This document shows positions 1 through 10,884 of a stretch of DNA of 64,000 nt, piece by piece. The DNA comes from Isoetes taiwanensis (taxonomy: Eukaryota; Streptophyta; Lycopodiopsida; Isoetales; Isoetaceae). Under the pieces are notes generated by a model. The model did not search any database. It saw only the letters and a list, made by a program, of their open reading frames with translations, and was not told the origin of the DNA. Where the stretch lies: NCBI GenBank assembly GCA_021234155.1, contig JAJEKV010000030.1, positions 1,250,901 to 1,314,900 on the forward strand. The letters run 5' to 3'. Position numbers and translations under genes: made by a program. Each line of letters starts with the position of its first letter. Within the stretch, counting starts at the first letter, position 1.

Positions 1-1296
1 GGAGTCCTCGGCATCCCATGTGCTCAAAAGGCAAATCGGGGTCGAGAAGAACCGTATCCGCGAGGGTTTGGAGACCCGCGACGCCAAGTAGTGGAAGATG
101 GCCTTGGCCTTGCACACTTCGGCGACGAACTAGCTAGGCAGAGGTCGGCCGACATGCGGGCGCCCAGACTCGTGGTTCATCACTCGACACCATGACACGC
201 GGAGAGAGAGCCGCGAATGCAGAGGCGATGGTCACGGTGTCTCGGCTTCAGTCCGAGGTAGAGGCCACCACCACCATGCAGACGGCGGAGCACAGCCGCT
301 CTGCGCGGTGACCCGAACCAAATCGGGATCTTGAGTAAGATCGAAACAAAGAAGCACCGCCCTCGGCGCCCGTGTCTTTGGGCTCGAGCACGCCTCGCTA
401 CTCGAGCACGGGGCTCCGGGGTTGCGGGCAACCATCCACGATGCAGGCGTGGTCTCCCTACAGGGGTTCATAGTCGGGCTGCGCCCGGTCTGCGGTGAGG
501 ATAGCCAAAGCGGCGGCCGAGGTCTGCAGAGGCGTGCTCCGGAGCTTCCGGGGGCGGAAGCGGCTCGGGCGGCTTCTCGCCACGGCCTCCGCGGCGGCGG
601 CCGCCCCGCCGCTGCCCAGCCCTCCGACCACTCCCGCCATCCCAGCCACACTCCAGCCACTCCCGCCATCCCGCCACCACCACCACCACCACCAGGACCC
701 GGCCCATACCTTTGACCCGGTAGCGGGGAACTCGGGGAACCCGGGAGACCTGTCAATCGGTAGTTGAGGCATGCGAGCGGCGGGAGAGTCTGCGCCCACA
801 ACATCAGAACACACATTCGATCGGGTGACATTCGAGGGCCGAGTTCACATTTCTCGAGCAGCCGGCATGGGGCTCGGCCCGGGCCGTGGCAGCATTGTCA
901 TATTCGCGGTTCGCGGATGCAGTGCGTGATGCCATATTAGCGCGGGGCGGATCTTGAAGGACATCCACATGCGTGGACCCGGGACCTCACACCCGTGCAG
1001 CGGGAGGCACGTGAGGCGAGGAGCTTGCCGAGGGGAGGAGGCATTCGCCAGCGAGGGCAGCGGCTAGATTGGTTCGAGCGGGGATGCACATTTTCGGACC
1101 GATACGCTCTTCGCTGCGGACCCAGCACCCCGCGGTACCGCAGCGGCGCTACGCTTCTCTACCGGCGCCCCCTTCTCCTGCTCCCTACTCCGCTCCCTCC
1201 GGCCCGCACTCTGACCACATCGTTTGCCTCGGCTCCATCTACTTCTCACTCGGCCTCTACTTCTGCGCATACCATCCCTGGCCGACAAATAGGAAT

Positions 1297-1774
1297 TGTG
1301 TCAGGGTGGTCTCATGGAATTGTCGAGGCTTCCTTAGCGAGAAGGGGGCGGTCCCCGAACTTCAGTGGCGGCCGATATGGATCATCTTTCTCATGGAACA
1401 TGGGAGCATCTTTGGGCCTGAGGCTACGTCTGTAGGGTTACCAGCATTTCGGTCTTCAATACACAATGCACGGGACGGAGGGTCATGGTGGAGTGGCTTG
1501 CTACTCTGGGACAACCTTGGCACATCTCGGTTTACCCTCCGGAAAACCAGCCGCACACAACCGGTACCCGTGGGTTCGTGTGCATAATACCCGATGGCAA
1601 TCCTCTTTTTACGGCGCTGTTATTTCCCTCCGCAGCGGCACCTTCTATCCCAGCCACCCCGATGCGGATAGGATGGACCCTTATGTCGATCTATATGATG
1701 ACATCAAAGAAGACCAGCGGTTGGGTAGGGTCGTCCTTCTTGGAGATTTCAATGCAGGGACGGGAGTAGAGTAG
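1297..1774 (+). pseudogene. LINE A endonuclease (EEP) domain, frameshifted
   Basis: Remnant of an apurinic-type endonuclease that nicks target DNA for target-primed reverse transcription. The start motif VSWNCRGF is read near 1300 and the closing motif LLGDFNAGTG near 1735-1765, but in different frames. A central GGVACYSG segment bridges them. This is the usual exonuclease-endonuclease-phosphatase layout of plant LINEs, compressed to about 160 codons against a usual 220 or so. At least one frameshift lies between 1470 and 1590, and a stop ends the reading just after GDFNAG. Confidence 0.75.
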
Positions 1775-2279
1775 CCCATGCGACTTGACCCCTCGGCCGA
1801 CGATGTCCTGCATTTCGCCCAGCGAAGTAGCCGCCACGAAGGTCGGATGACGCGGCGTGTCACTTTCGCTTTGGCGAGCCAGTTGCTCTGGCTGTGGCAT
1901 TTTTGACTTGATAATTTGCAATGGCCTTTCATGGCCCGATTCTCACAAGTCCACATGCGCATAGGGACAATCGGGGGGAGGGTCTAGTGTGGTGGACTAT
2001 GTGTCAGTAGCGCTAAGATATGCATCTCATCGGGCCAAGCTTTCCGGTGGGCACGACACGGATGAGGAGGTCGACTCGCATCACCTCCCACTTTATTTGA
2101 CTCGTTTTTGGCCTGTAACCCCCACTATGCCGCCGCCCTGAGACTAGATTATGAGAGGTGAGGACTACGCCGAGATGCTCATGCACGCCCTCCCGCACTT
2201 CTGCAGACCTCCACACCAGAGCAAGCAGACAGACCACCGGACGCTTATTACTTGATGCAAACGGACAGTGCTTTGGCGT

Positions 2280-4380
2280 ATTCCCCGTGCCGCCGCCAGT
2301 GGTCAGCGAACATTCCCTGCAGAACCGATGGTTTGATGCGGATCAGAAAGAACGCAAGCGTACGGCCACATTCTCGATCCCAGTACCGCCAGTAAGCCAG
2401 TTACCACGCAAAGACTCACGCCTATCCTGGGGACACAAAGGCGCTGCACCTTGCCGCCGTGCATCACCGAGGGGAGATGTTCTACTGACACTCATCCTGG
2501 AACCTTTTGGCGCAGAGTGCCGAAGGCCAGCCCAAACCTCTGAGGGGACATCACACCGGGCCGGTGGGAACAAAAGATTTTGCGGCTCTATGACCCGGCC
2601 AGGACGCTGTCGCCCATACCCCCAAGGATGGCCCCCATTGGTTCTCGTGGACGAGGATGTTGAGGAGGGCCCGCGAACGGCTAGCTAATGGGAAGGCGGT
2701 GACCTCGATGGTATGCGTGCCGAAGTTACTCAAATGGGCGGCGTACCGCTTGTCAATCCTCACTACCCTGTTCAACGTAGCATTGCGAAAGTTGTCTCCA
2801 AACAATGGACCACAAGCGTGGTTGTTCCCATTCCTGGTGGGCGACCCACATTGTCCGCCAATTACCTGGACGATCATGGTCGATTCGATTTGCCAAACCG
2901 CTATCGGCATTCTCGAAAGCAGCCAGCTTGACTACCGGGCGTAGGCAAATGGACGTATGGAGCCCTCACCGCAGTGCTTTAGACCCCGCCACTAACGATT
3001 GACTATATCTTTATTAATCGCGGCACCGATTGAAGACTGGCCCAGAATAATCTACCGGACTTGTATTGCCGCTTTGTGGACTTCGCGAAGGCTTTTGATA
3101 ACGGGCCCCGAAAAGCCGGGTGGGCTAGACGGGCTAACCGGGCTCCTCACTTTGCGGCGAACGCCATATACGTTGTATGAGAGTTGTTTTGGCAGATGTA
3201 CCGGGACGGGCCAAGCATTCACCGTTAGGGGGGTCCCGAGGTTGCCCCCTCGCCAACACTTTTTGGCCTTTACATTGATCGCTTAGAGCCTCGGGCTTAT
3301 CGAAAGCATAGGGGATGGCATACAAATTTTTGCAAGTCCGTGTCGCCAGCTCATCTATGCGGACGATGTTGGCTCTTGGCCGCCCACACCCCGTGGCTAT
3401 GATCTCACCGGATGCCCTAGACACATTTTGTCGCTACGCAGGACATGCGCCGGCCAATCTAGCCAAGACCGGTGGTTCTCATATCCTCTTCACGCCACCC
3501 CATGCCTCCCCGTGACTCACATATCGGGGATACCGTGGACGCCACGCCCACCTACAAAGTACCTAGGTGGAGTTCTCCTCGCTCATTGAGGCGCCTATCC
3601 GCTACGGGTGACGCCAGGCTCGAAGCTTTATGCCATGCGTAACAACAATCACCGTGCAGCTCTATGATTGGGGCCATCAGTCACATGTTTTAATCGGTCG
3701 AAGCCCGTCTGTCTTCAGACGGGTCGGTTTGGGGCCCTGGCTGCTCTTTGGCTTAATTCGGAATGACTTGGAGCAGTGCGCGAAGGCATTTTTGGCATCG
3801 GTAATTGGTGAAACCTTCAAAGTCCCCATCGATTCGGGCAAGCAGAAACCGGATTCTTGCCGCACCGGCAGCCTTGATAGACACATCGCCTATTTTCGTA
3901 AAGTGGTTACTATGGGTGATGCTCGGCCCCCGCGACCTAGCTTAAGCTGTGGGCCATGGGTCCGGCAGCCGCTTAGGGCCCCGCTGAGGGGTAAGAGAGA
4001 GCGCTGGTTCGGCCGTGATGTCCCGGTAGAGCACGAAACCACCGGGCGATCGATCGGGATACCGCTGGAGTACCTAGATGCTTGTTTCCTTGGCAAGCTC
4101 GACCCCGGCCACAGAAAGGTGTCAAAATGGCCCATTACAAGGAGCACATCAACCTCAGAAAGAAGCCCTGGCCCACAAATACCGCGTTCCCACTGCTCCT
4201 ACCGCAGACTCATTGCCTCCATTCGGCATTGTGTGCCCACCATCTTCTTCGAGACGGGCAGTGGATTGGGGAGCCCCGCCAGACGTGCTCGGCTGCCGCC
4301 AAACGGGTGCCATTGAGATGAGCGCCTCACACTTTCCGAAGTCGCTCGCAAGGCCACATCCCGCCGACGCCCCTTAGTAC
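2280..4380 (+). pseudogene. LINE A reverse transcriptase and C-terminal region, broken
   Basis: Several frames in turn give LINE reverse transcriptase blocks: a QNRWFDAD segment near 2320, the finger block around 2690-2930 (NYxxxxxVDS-like), motif A LYCRFVDFAKAFD at about 3062-3100, a GCPL-like motif B near 3240, and the catalytic YADD box at 3356-3367 inside LIYADDVGS. The C-terminal part (3560-4380) matches that of copy C, including the YxRKVVxMGDAR block near 3890-3930. No frame is open for more than about 230 codons, so the enzyme is dead. Confidence 0.75.
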
Positions 4381-4544
4381 GGGACGGACGCGGTTCCGGG
4401 TCATACATTCAGGAGGTACCGACTCCGCGGTCACCTTTTGCCCCCTACAGCGCTCACGACCAGGCACTACGGTGTGGTGCATGATGATATATTTGGGTGT
4501 TTCGCATTTTATATGATTAGCGATTTGTCGGGCCAGCCGATTGT

Positions 4545-4683
4545 CGCCACGGTTTTTTTCTCGAAAACCCTTCAAGGGCGGGGTTTTTAATCCGGCAAGA
4601 ATCCGCTGCGTTTTTGTATTGGGTCCCATAGACCGATTGGTCTCCGTGGACGATAAAAGTACCTTCCTTCCTTCCTTCCTTGC
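4545..4683 (+). repeat. LINE A 3' end: hairpin, conserved block, (CTTC)n tail
   Basis: Contains the family hairpin (TTTTCTCGAAAACCCTT...GGGG...TTTTTAATCCGG, 4550-4595). The conserved block GGGTCCCATAGACCGATTGG through GGACGATAAAA follows (4621-4658), then a short (CTTC)n tail at 4662-4680. The same order ends copies C, D and E, so this marks the 3' terminus of the element. Confidence 0.85.
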
Positions 4684-5265
4684 ACTCTTCTTGTACCATA
4701 TGCTCGTGACTACTGATAAGATTACAATCATGAGTAGGCATTAGACACATGAGAAGCCCCGACTGATGCTGAAGCAGAATGGTTATGTCATCCTCAAACA
4801 CCTCTATATATGGTAAAGATGGTCGCCACACCTACGTAAAATGCCTATGTATGAGAAATAGGTCTTGAACCAAAAACCTTTTGGTTCAAGTTATCAACTC
4901 TTTTCAAGAGCAACTATTGACATGATCATAAAGTTATGCCAAACAGTTTCTTCTATATAGCAAGTGCCATTCATGCACCTAGCTAAGTGGCATCCTATAT
5001 GCTCGTCAAGTTGCGCACATGCACCTATGCTAGGTGCCAGCCATACACTATTAAAGTTCATGCAATAGGGCACTATATATAGAGATGTTTGAGGATGATA
5101 GATCATTCCATTTCAACGCTAGTCACGGGCTTCTTTTGTGTCTAGCTCCTGCTCGTTATCTTTATCTTGTCAGCAGTCTCAAACCTTCTTGTTGGTGTTC
5201 CTTTATTCTTATTTTGCCCTTTGGGCTTTTGCATATATTATTTTCTTGATAATAATCGCATATTA
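4684..5265. other. LTR-like remnant and a 12-bp-arm hairpin
   Basis: No gene is visible. A clean inverted repeat (CTTGAACCAAAA / TTTTGGTTCAAG, 3-nt loop) lies at 4864-4890. A TATA-like ACTATATATAG occurs near 5071. The stretch 5185-5265 (TTATTCTTATTTTGCCC..GGGCTTTTGCATATAT) closely resembles 21334-21380, which I read as gypsy LTR sequence. This is probably a truncated solo LTR abutting the 5' end of LINE B. Confidence 0.4.
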
Positions 5266-6519
5266 TCTGCCAAACAGTGATAAACTGGAATTGCTGGATC
5301 TAGGCGAGATCATCATAAACTGGAAAGACCAAGGACCGATGATACTGGTAAGAGATCTGAATGCCAGAACAAATTAGGAACATGCACAATTCACAAGCAT
5401 TAGGAGATAAGTGGACAGTGGATACAATCCGCAAGACCAGAAGAATGGAGGAGATGCATGGAAGACAAGGCAGAAATCAATGCCAAAGGCGAATTACTAG
5501 TACAACAGCGGGGGTCATCATAGCGAACGGAGTACAGAGATGGAATAGGTCAGGGGAATTCACGAGTCAGAATACACATGGGAAAAGTGTAGTGGATTAT
5601 GTAATCCTGAATGACAAAGCCGCAGCAGACATCTCAAGCATCGTCTTGGCAGATTGGCCAACTGGGAAAAGGGAGAGCCGCAGACCTATTCAGTTAACAA
5701 TGAGACAAGAAAAGTGGGAATAAATAGTATTGCCAACTCAGGAAGATGACACGAACTTGAAGATATACCACAGATATCTTCATGGAAAATGTTATGATAG
5801 AAATGGAAAATGGGGCATGGGAAGAGCATGGAAAAGATGAAAATGGGAACAAATTGAATGACATAATGGAAGAGAAAAAGATATAGGAAGAATCAGGCTT
5901 TCAGCACTTCAGTATGGTATGAGAAGAATGCAGGGAACAGAAAAGAAGAGTTAGAAACTACAAAGGGATAGAAACATACCAGAAGGAAAAAAGTGGCATA
6001 CTTGAAACTATTGAAATAAAAAAGAAATAGAAATTTGTTGCAGCACCAATGGGAACTAGCGGATATGCTAAAGAAACAGCCTAGGAGGTTCTGGAAAGAA
6101 CTGAAAAAGAGGAAAGAAGGGAATAAAAAGACTTTAAAAACATCAGAATGCTGAAGGAATTGACTGAGAATGGTATCTCAAAAAATTATATAGGACTGGG
6201 GTCGTGCCAATATCAATACCTATAACATTAGAAGGGCAGCAGCCATGCTTCATCAGACATGAAGTAATGATAGCACTACAGAAAATGTCCAATAACAAAG
6301 CACCGGACCTGTATGGCCTCACCATAGAACTATTGAAATGCGTCGATACAGTAATAGGGGATCAAATCATTGAAATATTCAATGGCATAGTCCAGACAGG
6401 GGTATCAGATAGATGGACATACAACAAAGTAATATCCCTACATAAGGGAGGCAGTATGGATGAGCCAGAAAATTACAGAACAATAATAGTAAGCTCTATC
6501 TTTGCAAAGTGGTTTGGGG
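5266..6519 (+). pseudogene. LINE B, 5' portion (endonuclease C-terminus and RT fingers)
   Basis: AT-rich LINE, clearly a different family or age class from copy A. It shows ILVRDLNART (the GDFNAR box of the endonuclease, about 5342-5375), then SVVDYVILND (about 5590-5615), the domain's usual end. Near 6240-6515 comes the RT finger region: MSNNKAPDLYGLTIELLK, then WTYNKVISLHKGG and PENYRTIIVSSIFAKWFG. The reading stops making LINE sense at 6520, where the DNA transposon terminus begins. The missing continuation (KILDNKLKYWAE and on) is found at 16969. Stops and frameshifts are scattered through it. Confidence 0.8.
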
Positions 6520-6538
6520 GTGGATTCATGGTATGGTG
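6520..6538 (+). repeat. Left terminal inverted repeat of DNA transposon
   Basis: GTGGATTCATGGTATGGTG. It matches the reverse complement of 16950-16968 at 16 of 19 positions and sits exactly where LINE B reading is interrupted. Confidence 0.65.
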
Positions 6539-6784
6539 TCTCAATTCTGCTCATTTTTGCACCACAAAAATAGTCCAAAACATAGTTCAAGATTGTGGTT
6601 TGTACACACAAAAATTCAAATCATTTAGCATTTATGATAGTGCAAAAATAAAATTCCCTCTCTTTGGCATGATATCTTTCTCGAGAATAGGATATTTTGA
6701 ATTTGCCACACAAGCCAAATGCCACGGAGACCAAAATAACGTGGACCGCCAAAAAATAACCAAAAACACCAAAAAGACCTAAAT

Positions 6785-7130
6785 AGAGACCGCCGAAGAA
6801 TAGCCAGATCTTGTGGATCGTAGCTTGTGGATCATAGCCAAAGCGGATCTTGTGGATCATAGCCACCAAAGCGTAGATTGGCGGATCATAGCTTGCCAAA
6901 TCATGGGAAAAGCTTTTGGGAAAAGCTTTTGCTATATCAAATGCCGATTTTGTTTCCATTGATTTTTGACCTTGTGAAAAGACCTAAATAGAGATTTGGA
7001 AGCTTGACCTGGATCTTGTAGATCATAGCTTGTGGATCATAGCACAAAGATTGTCGGATCATAGCTAGAGCTTGTGGCAAAGCTTTTGTTGTATATAGTG
7101 CCAATTTTGATTGACTTTTTACCTTGTGGA
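6785..7130 (+). repeat. Subterminal repeat cluster (GTGGATCATAGC)
   Basis: The short motif CTTGTGGATCATAGC and close variants recur at least six times. A longer unit (AAAGACCTAAATAGAGA ... GGATCATAGC ... GCAAAGCTTTTG) is present twice, about 200 bp apart (from about 6771 and from about 6978). Clusters of short direct repeats just inside one end are typical of transposase-binding regions in large DNA transposons. That role is inferred. Confidence 0.55.
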
Positions 7131-7159
7131 GTTGGTTCAATCCTTGGTCTCTTAAATTT

Positions 7160-8992
7160 CATGGTTGTAGAAATGGAAAAAATGTCTTGAATGATAGTGG
7201 ATTATCATACAAGGATTTGTTAAAGCATGAGGAAAAAGTTTGTGGATCCATTAGAGATGCGCAAGTATTGGGGACCAAAGGTGGAGAATAAACAATCCTA
7301 TAGATTGAGGGGCGAAAAAAAAGAAAAGAAAGAGGCTTTTCCGAGCATTTATAGGGCAATCTATGAGGAAAGGAGTCATGTTCAAAATGGGCGGGGTTAG
7401 TCAAGTTATGGTCAGTAGCATGGTTTTGCATGATGTTAAAGGTAAGGATATAGATTGGTTGAGTTTTTATAAGCATGCTTCAGAAAAGAGGTCTTCAATG
7501 CTAGAAGAAGATAATATACCCATCGAAGAAGATAGTGGGACTAGAAAAACACTAAAACCTATACAAGATTCAGGCATCACTGAACCACGATTGGCTTCAT
7601 CATATTCTAAAACTGTGGAGTCTAAGAGACAAAAATATGGTAATACAAGTTGTAATTTTTATTTTGTTTAATTTGCATTTTGTCTGTAAATGAGCTTACA
7701 CAACACAATGTGGGTGGCTTCAGCAAAGTTGGAGATGCAAAAAGGAGATTTTACCTTTGGACATTCTGATAGTAAGTACTTTTTGATAAACATTGTAGAG
7801 TCCTAATAATCATTGGTTTGTTCATAGCCTAACCTTTCTGGTTATTGTGGTCATAGTTTTTGTGATAGTTTTTGTCAGCAGTTCTTAAATTGTAGTTCTT
7901 TAGTAGAATTGTGGTTTGGAGTTCTTAAATTGTAGTTCTTTAGTAGAATTGTGGTTTGGAGTTGTGAATTTATATTGTTTGTAGTATATAATTATGATTT
8001 AAAGTTTGTGAATTTAGATTGTAGTTTATATATTTGGATTTGTTGTTTGTGGTTTATGATTTGTGGTTTGGGGTTAATGGATTTGGTTTATGAGTTGGGT
8101 GTCTTAGTTTGTGGATTGAGTGAATTTTATATTGTGTTATGTAGTTTGTGGTTTGTGGTTGCATGTTTTGGTTTGTGGATTGGGGAATTTTATATTGTGT
8201 TACGTGGTTTGTGGTTTTGCATTTGTCTTTGGTTTGTGGTTTTGCATTTGTGATGGTTAAATTGTGGTTAAGGATTTATACTTTGTGCTTTGTGGATTAT
8301 ATTTTATAGATTGGACCTGAATTATAGTGAGTGGAATATAGATTGTGGATTGAGCCTTTAATAAAGTTTCTTTAGATTGTGGAATATACTTGTATCCCTG
8401 TAACTAATTTACTGAATTGTTTCATTCTGATTCCTTATGGGTGATGACAAAATGGAAGGAGTCCCATGAATTGAAGGTGAAAGAGGTTGATTGCGGGGCT
8501 ACAACAGTCATATAACAAATGGAAAGAGTTGAAGAAAACCTTCAAATCATTGAGGGAGAAGAAGGAGCATTATATGCAAGAAATTGTAGACATCAAATGC
8601 TTGATGCAAGGAATGACAAAGGAAGCAGCTGCAGGTGTGCAACAGGTGGTAGATATGAAGGAAGCCAAGGTAGTTAAAGTTGTGGCATCATTGGTTGTTG
8701 TAGAGGAAGATCTTGATGCTATTGAGAAGAGGAGGCAAGGGGACAATGATGAGATTGCAAAACTCAGACCGTGTCTTGAAAGGCTTATTGAAGGCTGCAA
8801 TGTCCTTGAGAACGGGATTAAACTAGATCCTTACCTACCCGAGTCTATAGAAACAAATTTCCTATTAGACTCACCTGAACGTGTATGTCCCTATTGTAGA
8901 AGATTCTTGGAATATGATGGGAAGCCACTGCCCTTTGTTACTACAGAGTGTAACCATCTTTACCATATTCAATGTTTGGCCTCATTATTAAG
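7160..8992 (+). CDS. Transposon-borne coiled-coil / RING-like protein, multi-exon, fragmentary
   Basis: A plausible intron-containing gene. First exon 7160-7639 (from 7363 it reads MRKGVMFKMGGVSQVMVSS), ending at a GTAATA donor after AAATATG. A possible small exon lies at 7721-7771 between CAG and GTAAGT. The last visible exon runs from about 8450 to 8992 and ends at AAG|GTATGAG. That exon encodes a charged helical region (KWKELKKTFKSLREKKEHY..), then a half-RING: C-x2-C (CPYC, 8887-8898), then C-x-H-x2-H-x2-C (ECNHLYHIQC). The final C-x2-C pair would lie in a further exon I could not find. Role unknown; a transposition accessory protein or captured host RING gene are both possible. Exon limits are approximate and the start is uncertain. 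Confidence 0.45.
7850..8400 (+). repeat. TGTGGTTT-rich degenerate repeat tract
   Basis: A low-complexity, G/T-rich tract made of irregular copies of TGTGGTTTGTGG / TTGTGGATTG. It has no protein-coding sense. The same words occur in reverse complement on the right side of the transposon (15240-15620). This gives the element an inverted composition, possibly a subterminal or intronic structural feature. Confidence 0.6.
7881..7960 (+). repeat. 40-bp exact tandem duplication
   Basis: The 40-bp unit starting GTTCTTAAATTGTAGTTCTT occurs twice head to tail without change (7881-7920, 7921-7960), so it is a recent duplication inside the intron of the RING-like gene. Confidence 0.9.
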
Positions 8993-9100
8993 GTATGAGC
9001 AATAGTAAATTTTGATCTTAACAATAGTTATATTTTGATCATTAAGCTCTTTATTCAGATTTTGAATATATTGTAAACACAAAGTTAGAGTTGAATTGGA

Positions 9101-9240
9101 AGTTTGAATTTATGTAGTAACAAGCCACAAAGAGAATTGGAGTTTTAGTTTGTGGAGTTTAGAGTTTGGAAGTTTGAGTTTATGTAGTAACAAGCCACAG
9201 AGAGAATTGGGGTTTTAGTTTGTGGAGTTTGTGTTTGTGT
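9101..9240 (+). repeat. 70-bp tandem duplication
   Basis: A unit starting AGTTTGAATTTATGTAGTAA occurs at 9101-9170 and again, slightly diverged, at 9171-9240. A third partial copy (GTAGTAACAAGTCACAAA) follows. It lies downstream of the RING-like gene in non-coding sequence. Confidence 0.8.
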
Positions 9241-9397
9241 AGTAACAAGTCACAAAAGAGAGAATTTGAGTTTGAGTTTGTGGAGTTTGAGAAATGGAGT
9301 TTTGAGAAATGGAGTTTTGAGTTTGTGGTTTGTTTGTTTTTCTTTTTGACGTTTTGAGTTGTATAGTCTAGTTTTGGAGTTGGAGTTCTGGAGTTTG

Positions 9398-9421
9398 TTT
9401 TTTTTTTTTTTTTTTTTTTTT
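9398..9421 (+). repeat. Poly(T) run of 24
   Basis: An uninterrupted T run of 24. Read on the minus strand it is a poly(A), which could be the 3' tail of a minus-strand retro-insertion, but no matching body was recognised. Confidence 0.6.
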
Positions 9422-9479
9422 GAGTTGAAGTTCTGGAGTTCATTTTCTTAAGGACACTTTTTTAAGGACCTCTCTAAGG

Positions 9480-10690
9480 ACTTAGTCTAATCTTTTGCAA
9501 AGTCCACAAACTTGATGGGGAAGCGCCCCCGGTTCACTCATTTCACCGATTCGAGGGGAATGTACCTCACTCATCCACCCACTCATCCTGCTTTCGGGGA
9601 GCCCCACCTCACTCATCGACCTCAGTTTTTTGGGAGGCGCCCATCTCACTACTACCTCACTCACTCACTTTCACTTTCTTTTTTCTTTACCTCACTCACT
9701 CACTTTCACTTTCTTTTTTCTTTTTAGTTGTTGTTTGGGATTTATGCATGGTACCATTGTATGCAGATTATACATACCTTTATATATACCTTTATACATA
9801 CCTGTAAGCGTGTATACCTGTAAGCGCCTCCATGTCTCGTCTCGGATGTATTCACCATCATTGTCCTGTAAATTCAATTGTCAACACATGTATCATTCAC
9901 AACAACCCTCCCCACACAAGCATATCATTCACAACAACCCAACACTATACTATACACCCTCGAGGTTACACCCTCTAGGAGGCCACCCTAGATCATTCAC
10001 AACAACCCTCTAAGACCTCTAAGACACTATACTATACACCCTCTAGGAGGCCACCCTAGAGGTTAGATCATGTGAGCCATCATAGTGGGATATTTTTCCG
10101 ACTTTTATTGGGACCTATCTTGGCCTCTCGGAGTAAATCTCCGTTTAAAGAGAACCCTCGAATTATATCCGATTCGAGGTCGTTAGATCTTAGACCAATG
10201 TGGCTTTCGACTAATTGTAGGGCATCCCCACGCATGGACCTGAGTCCATCCCCCTGGATGTCTCCAAAGGTTCGTCAACAAGGCCCAATCACATGATACT
10301 TAATCACTTCTAGGTGCATCTTATATACACATGCTACTTTTGCTTCTTTGGCATGTGGGATATTGGTGTGCGATATTGATAGGTTTAGGGTTTTTGTATT
10401 GGACTACTCTACCATGTAAGACATAGATCCAAAATTATTTTAACATTCATGAATACAAAATTCAAACTTAACATCCTCGAATTTGAACCTAACACCTATT
10501 CATTCAATATCTATCAAATGAATAAACCAACACACCTTTTAAACATATGTTAGTTATGATAAACATTAATAACATAAAGTCTAAACAATAACATTATCAT
10601 ACAAACACGTAGAAAACACAAGTAGAAGAATACAAGATATATCAACTCATCATCATCATCATTATCTATTAAAACATCAATACATGAAAA
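9480..10690. other. Unassigned sequence with internal duplications, likely another insertion
   Basis: No gene seen. A 36-bp unit (CTCACTCACTCACTTTCAC..) is repeated at about 9655-9690 and 9691-9726. CACTATACTATACACCCTC and TAGGAGGCCACCCTAGA recur within 9944-10065. The segment 10090-10400, with a TATATACACATG box near 10322, looks LTR-like but has no partner in the window. Composition is richer in C than the flanking transposon sequence. Confidence 0.35.
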
Positions 10691-10770
10691 TCATCATCAT
10701 GACAACCCAGATGGCAAGTGGCATTGATCTGTTCATCATCATCATCTGCTCACAACAACAAGTGTTCACT

Positions 10771-10884
10771 CACCATCACCATCACCATCACCATCACCAT
10801 CACCATCACCATCACCATCACCATCACCATCACCATCACCATCACCATCACCATCACCATCACCATCACCATCACCATCACCAT
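10771..10884 (+). repeat. (CACCAT)19 hexanucleotide microsatellite
   Basis: Nineteen perfect CACCAT units, then CATCAT. On the minus strand it codes an Asp-Gly polymer fused in frame to the C-terminus of the transposase reading frame. Its perfection implies recent expansion. Confidence 0.95.

Larger units (their letters stand above)
1..4683 (+). mobile_element. Decayed GC-rich LINE (copy A)
   Basis: A long non-LTR retrotransposon relic. In order it shows a GC-rich, proline-coding stretch that may be ORF1 debris (about 420-770, with a (CCA)n run near 674-694), an endonuclease domain, a reverse transcriptase and its C-terminal region, and a 3' end with hairpin and tandem-repeat tail. Many frameshifts and stops break every domain, so it is inactive. 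The 5' end is probably outside the window or in its first few hundred bases; nothing in 1-990 gives a recognisable protein. Copies C (11716-14287) and D (56560-57330) belong to the same family, sharing protein motifs and 3' sequence. Confidence 0.8.

Noticed and set aside
232-831. Minus-strand 199-codon frame in GC-rich sequence
   Set aside because: Composition-driven open frame opposite LINE A 5' sequence; no domain or start context.
5138-5377. Hydrophobic 79-codon frame as a membrane protein
   Set aside because: It spans LTR-like sequence and the start of LINE B; hydrophobicity comes from T-rich DNA.
7850-8400. Interstitial telomere repeat (TTTAGGG-type)
   Set aside because: The words are TGTGGTTT/TTGTGGATT with irregular spacing; no TTTAGGG arrays are present anywhere in the window.
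8487-9005. Free-standing host RING E3 ligase gene
   Set aside because: It lies between the transposon ends, the RING lacks its last Cys pair, and the exon starts without a good ATG. Treated as transposon cargo or an accessory gene instead.
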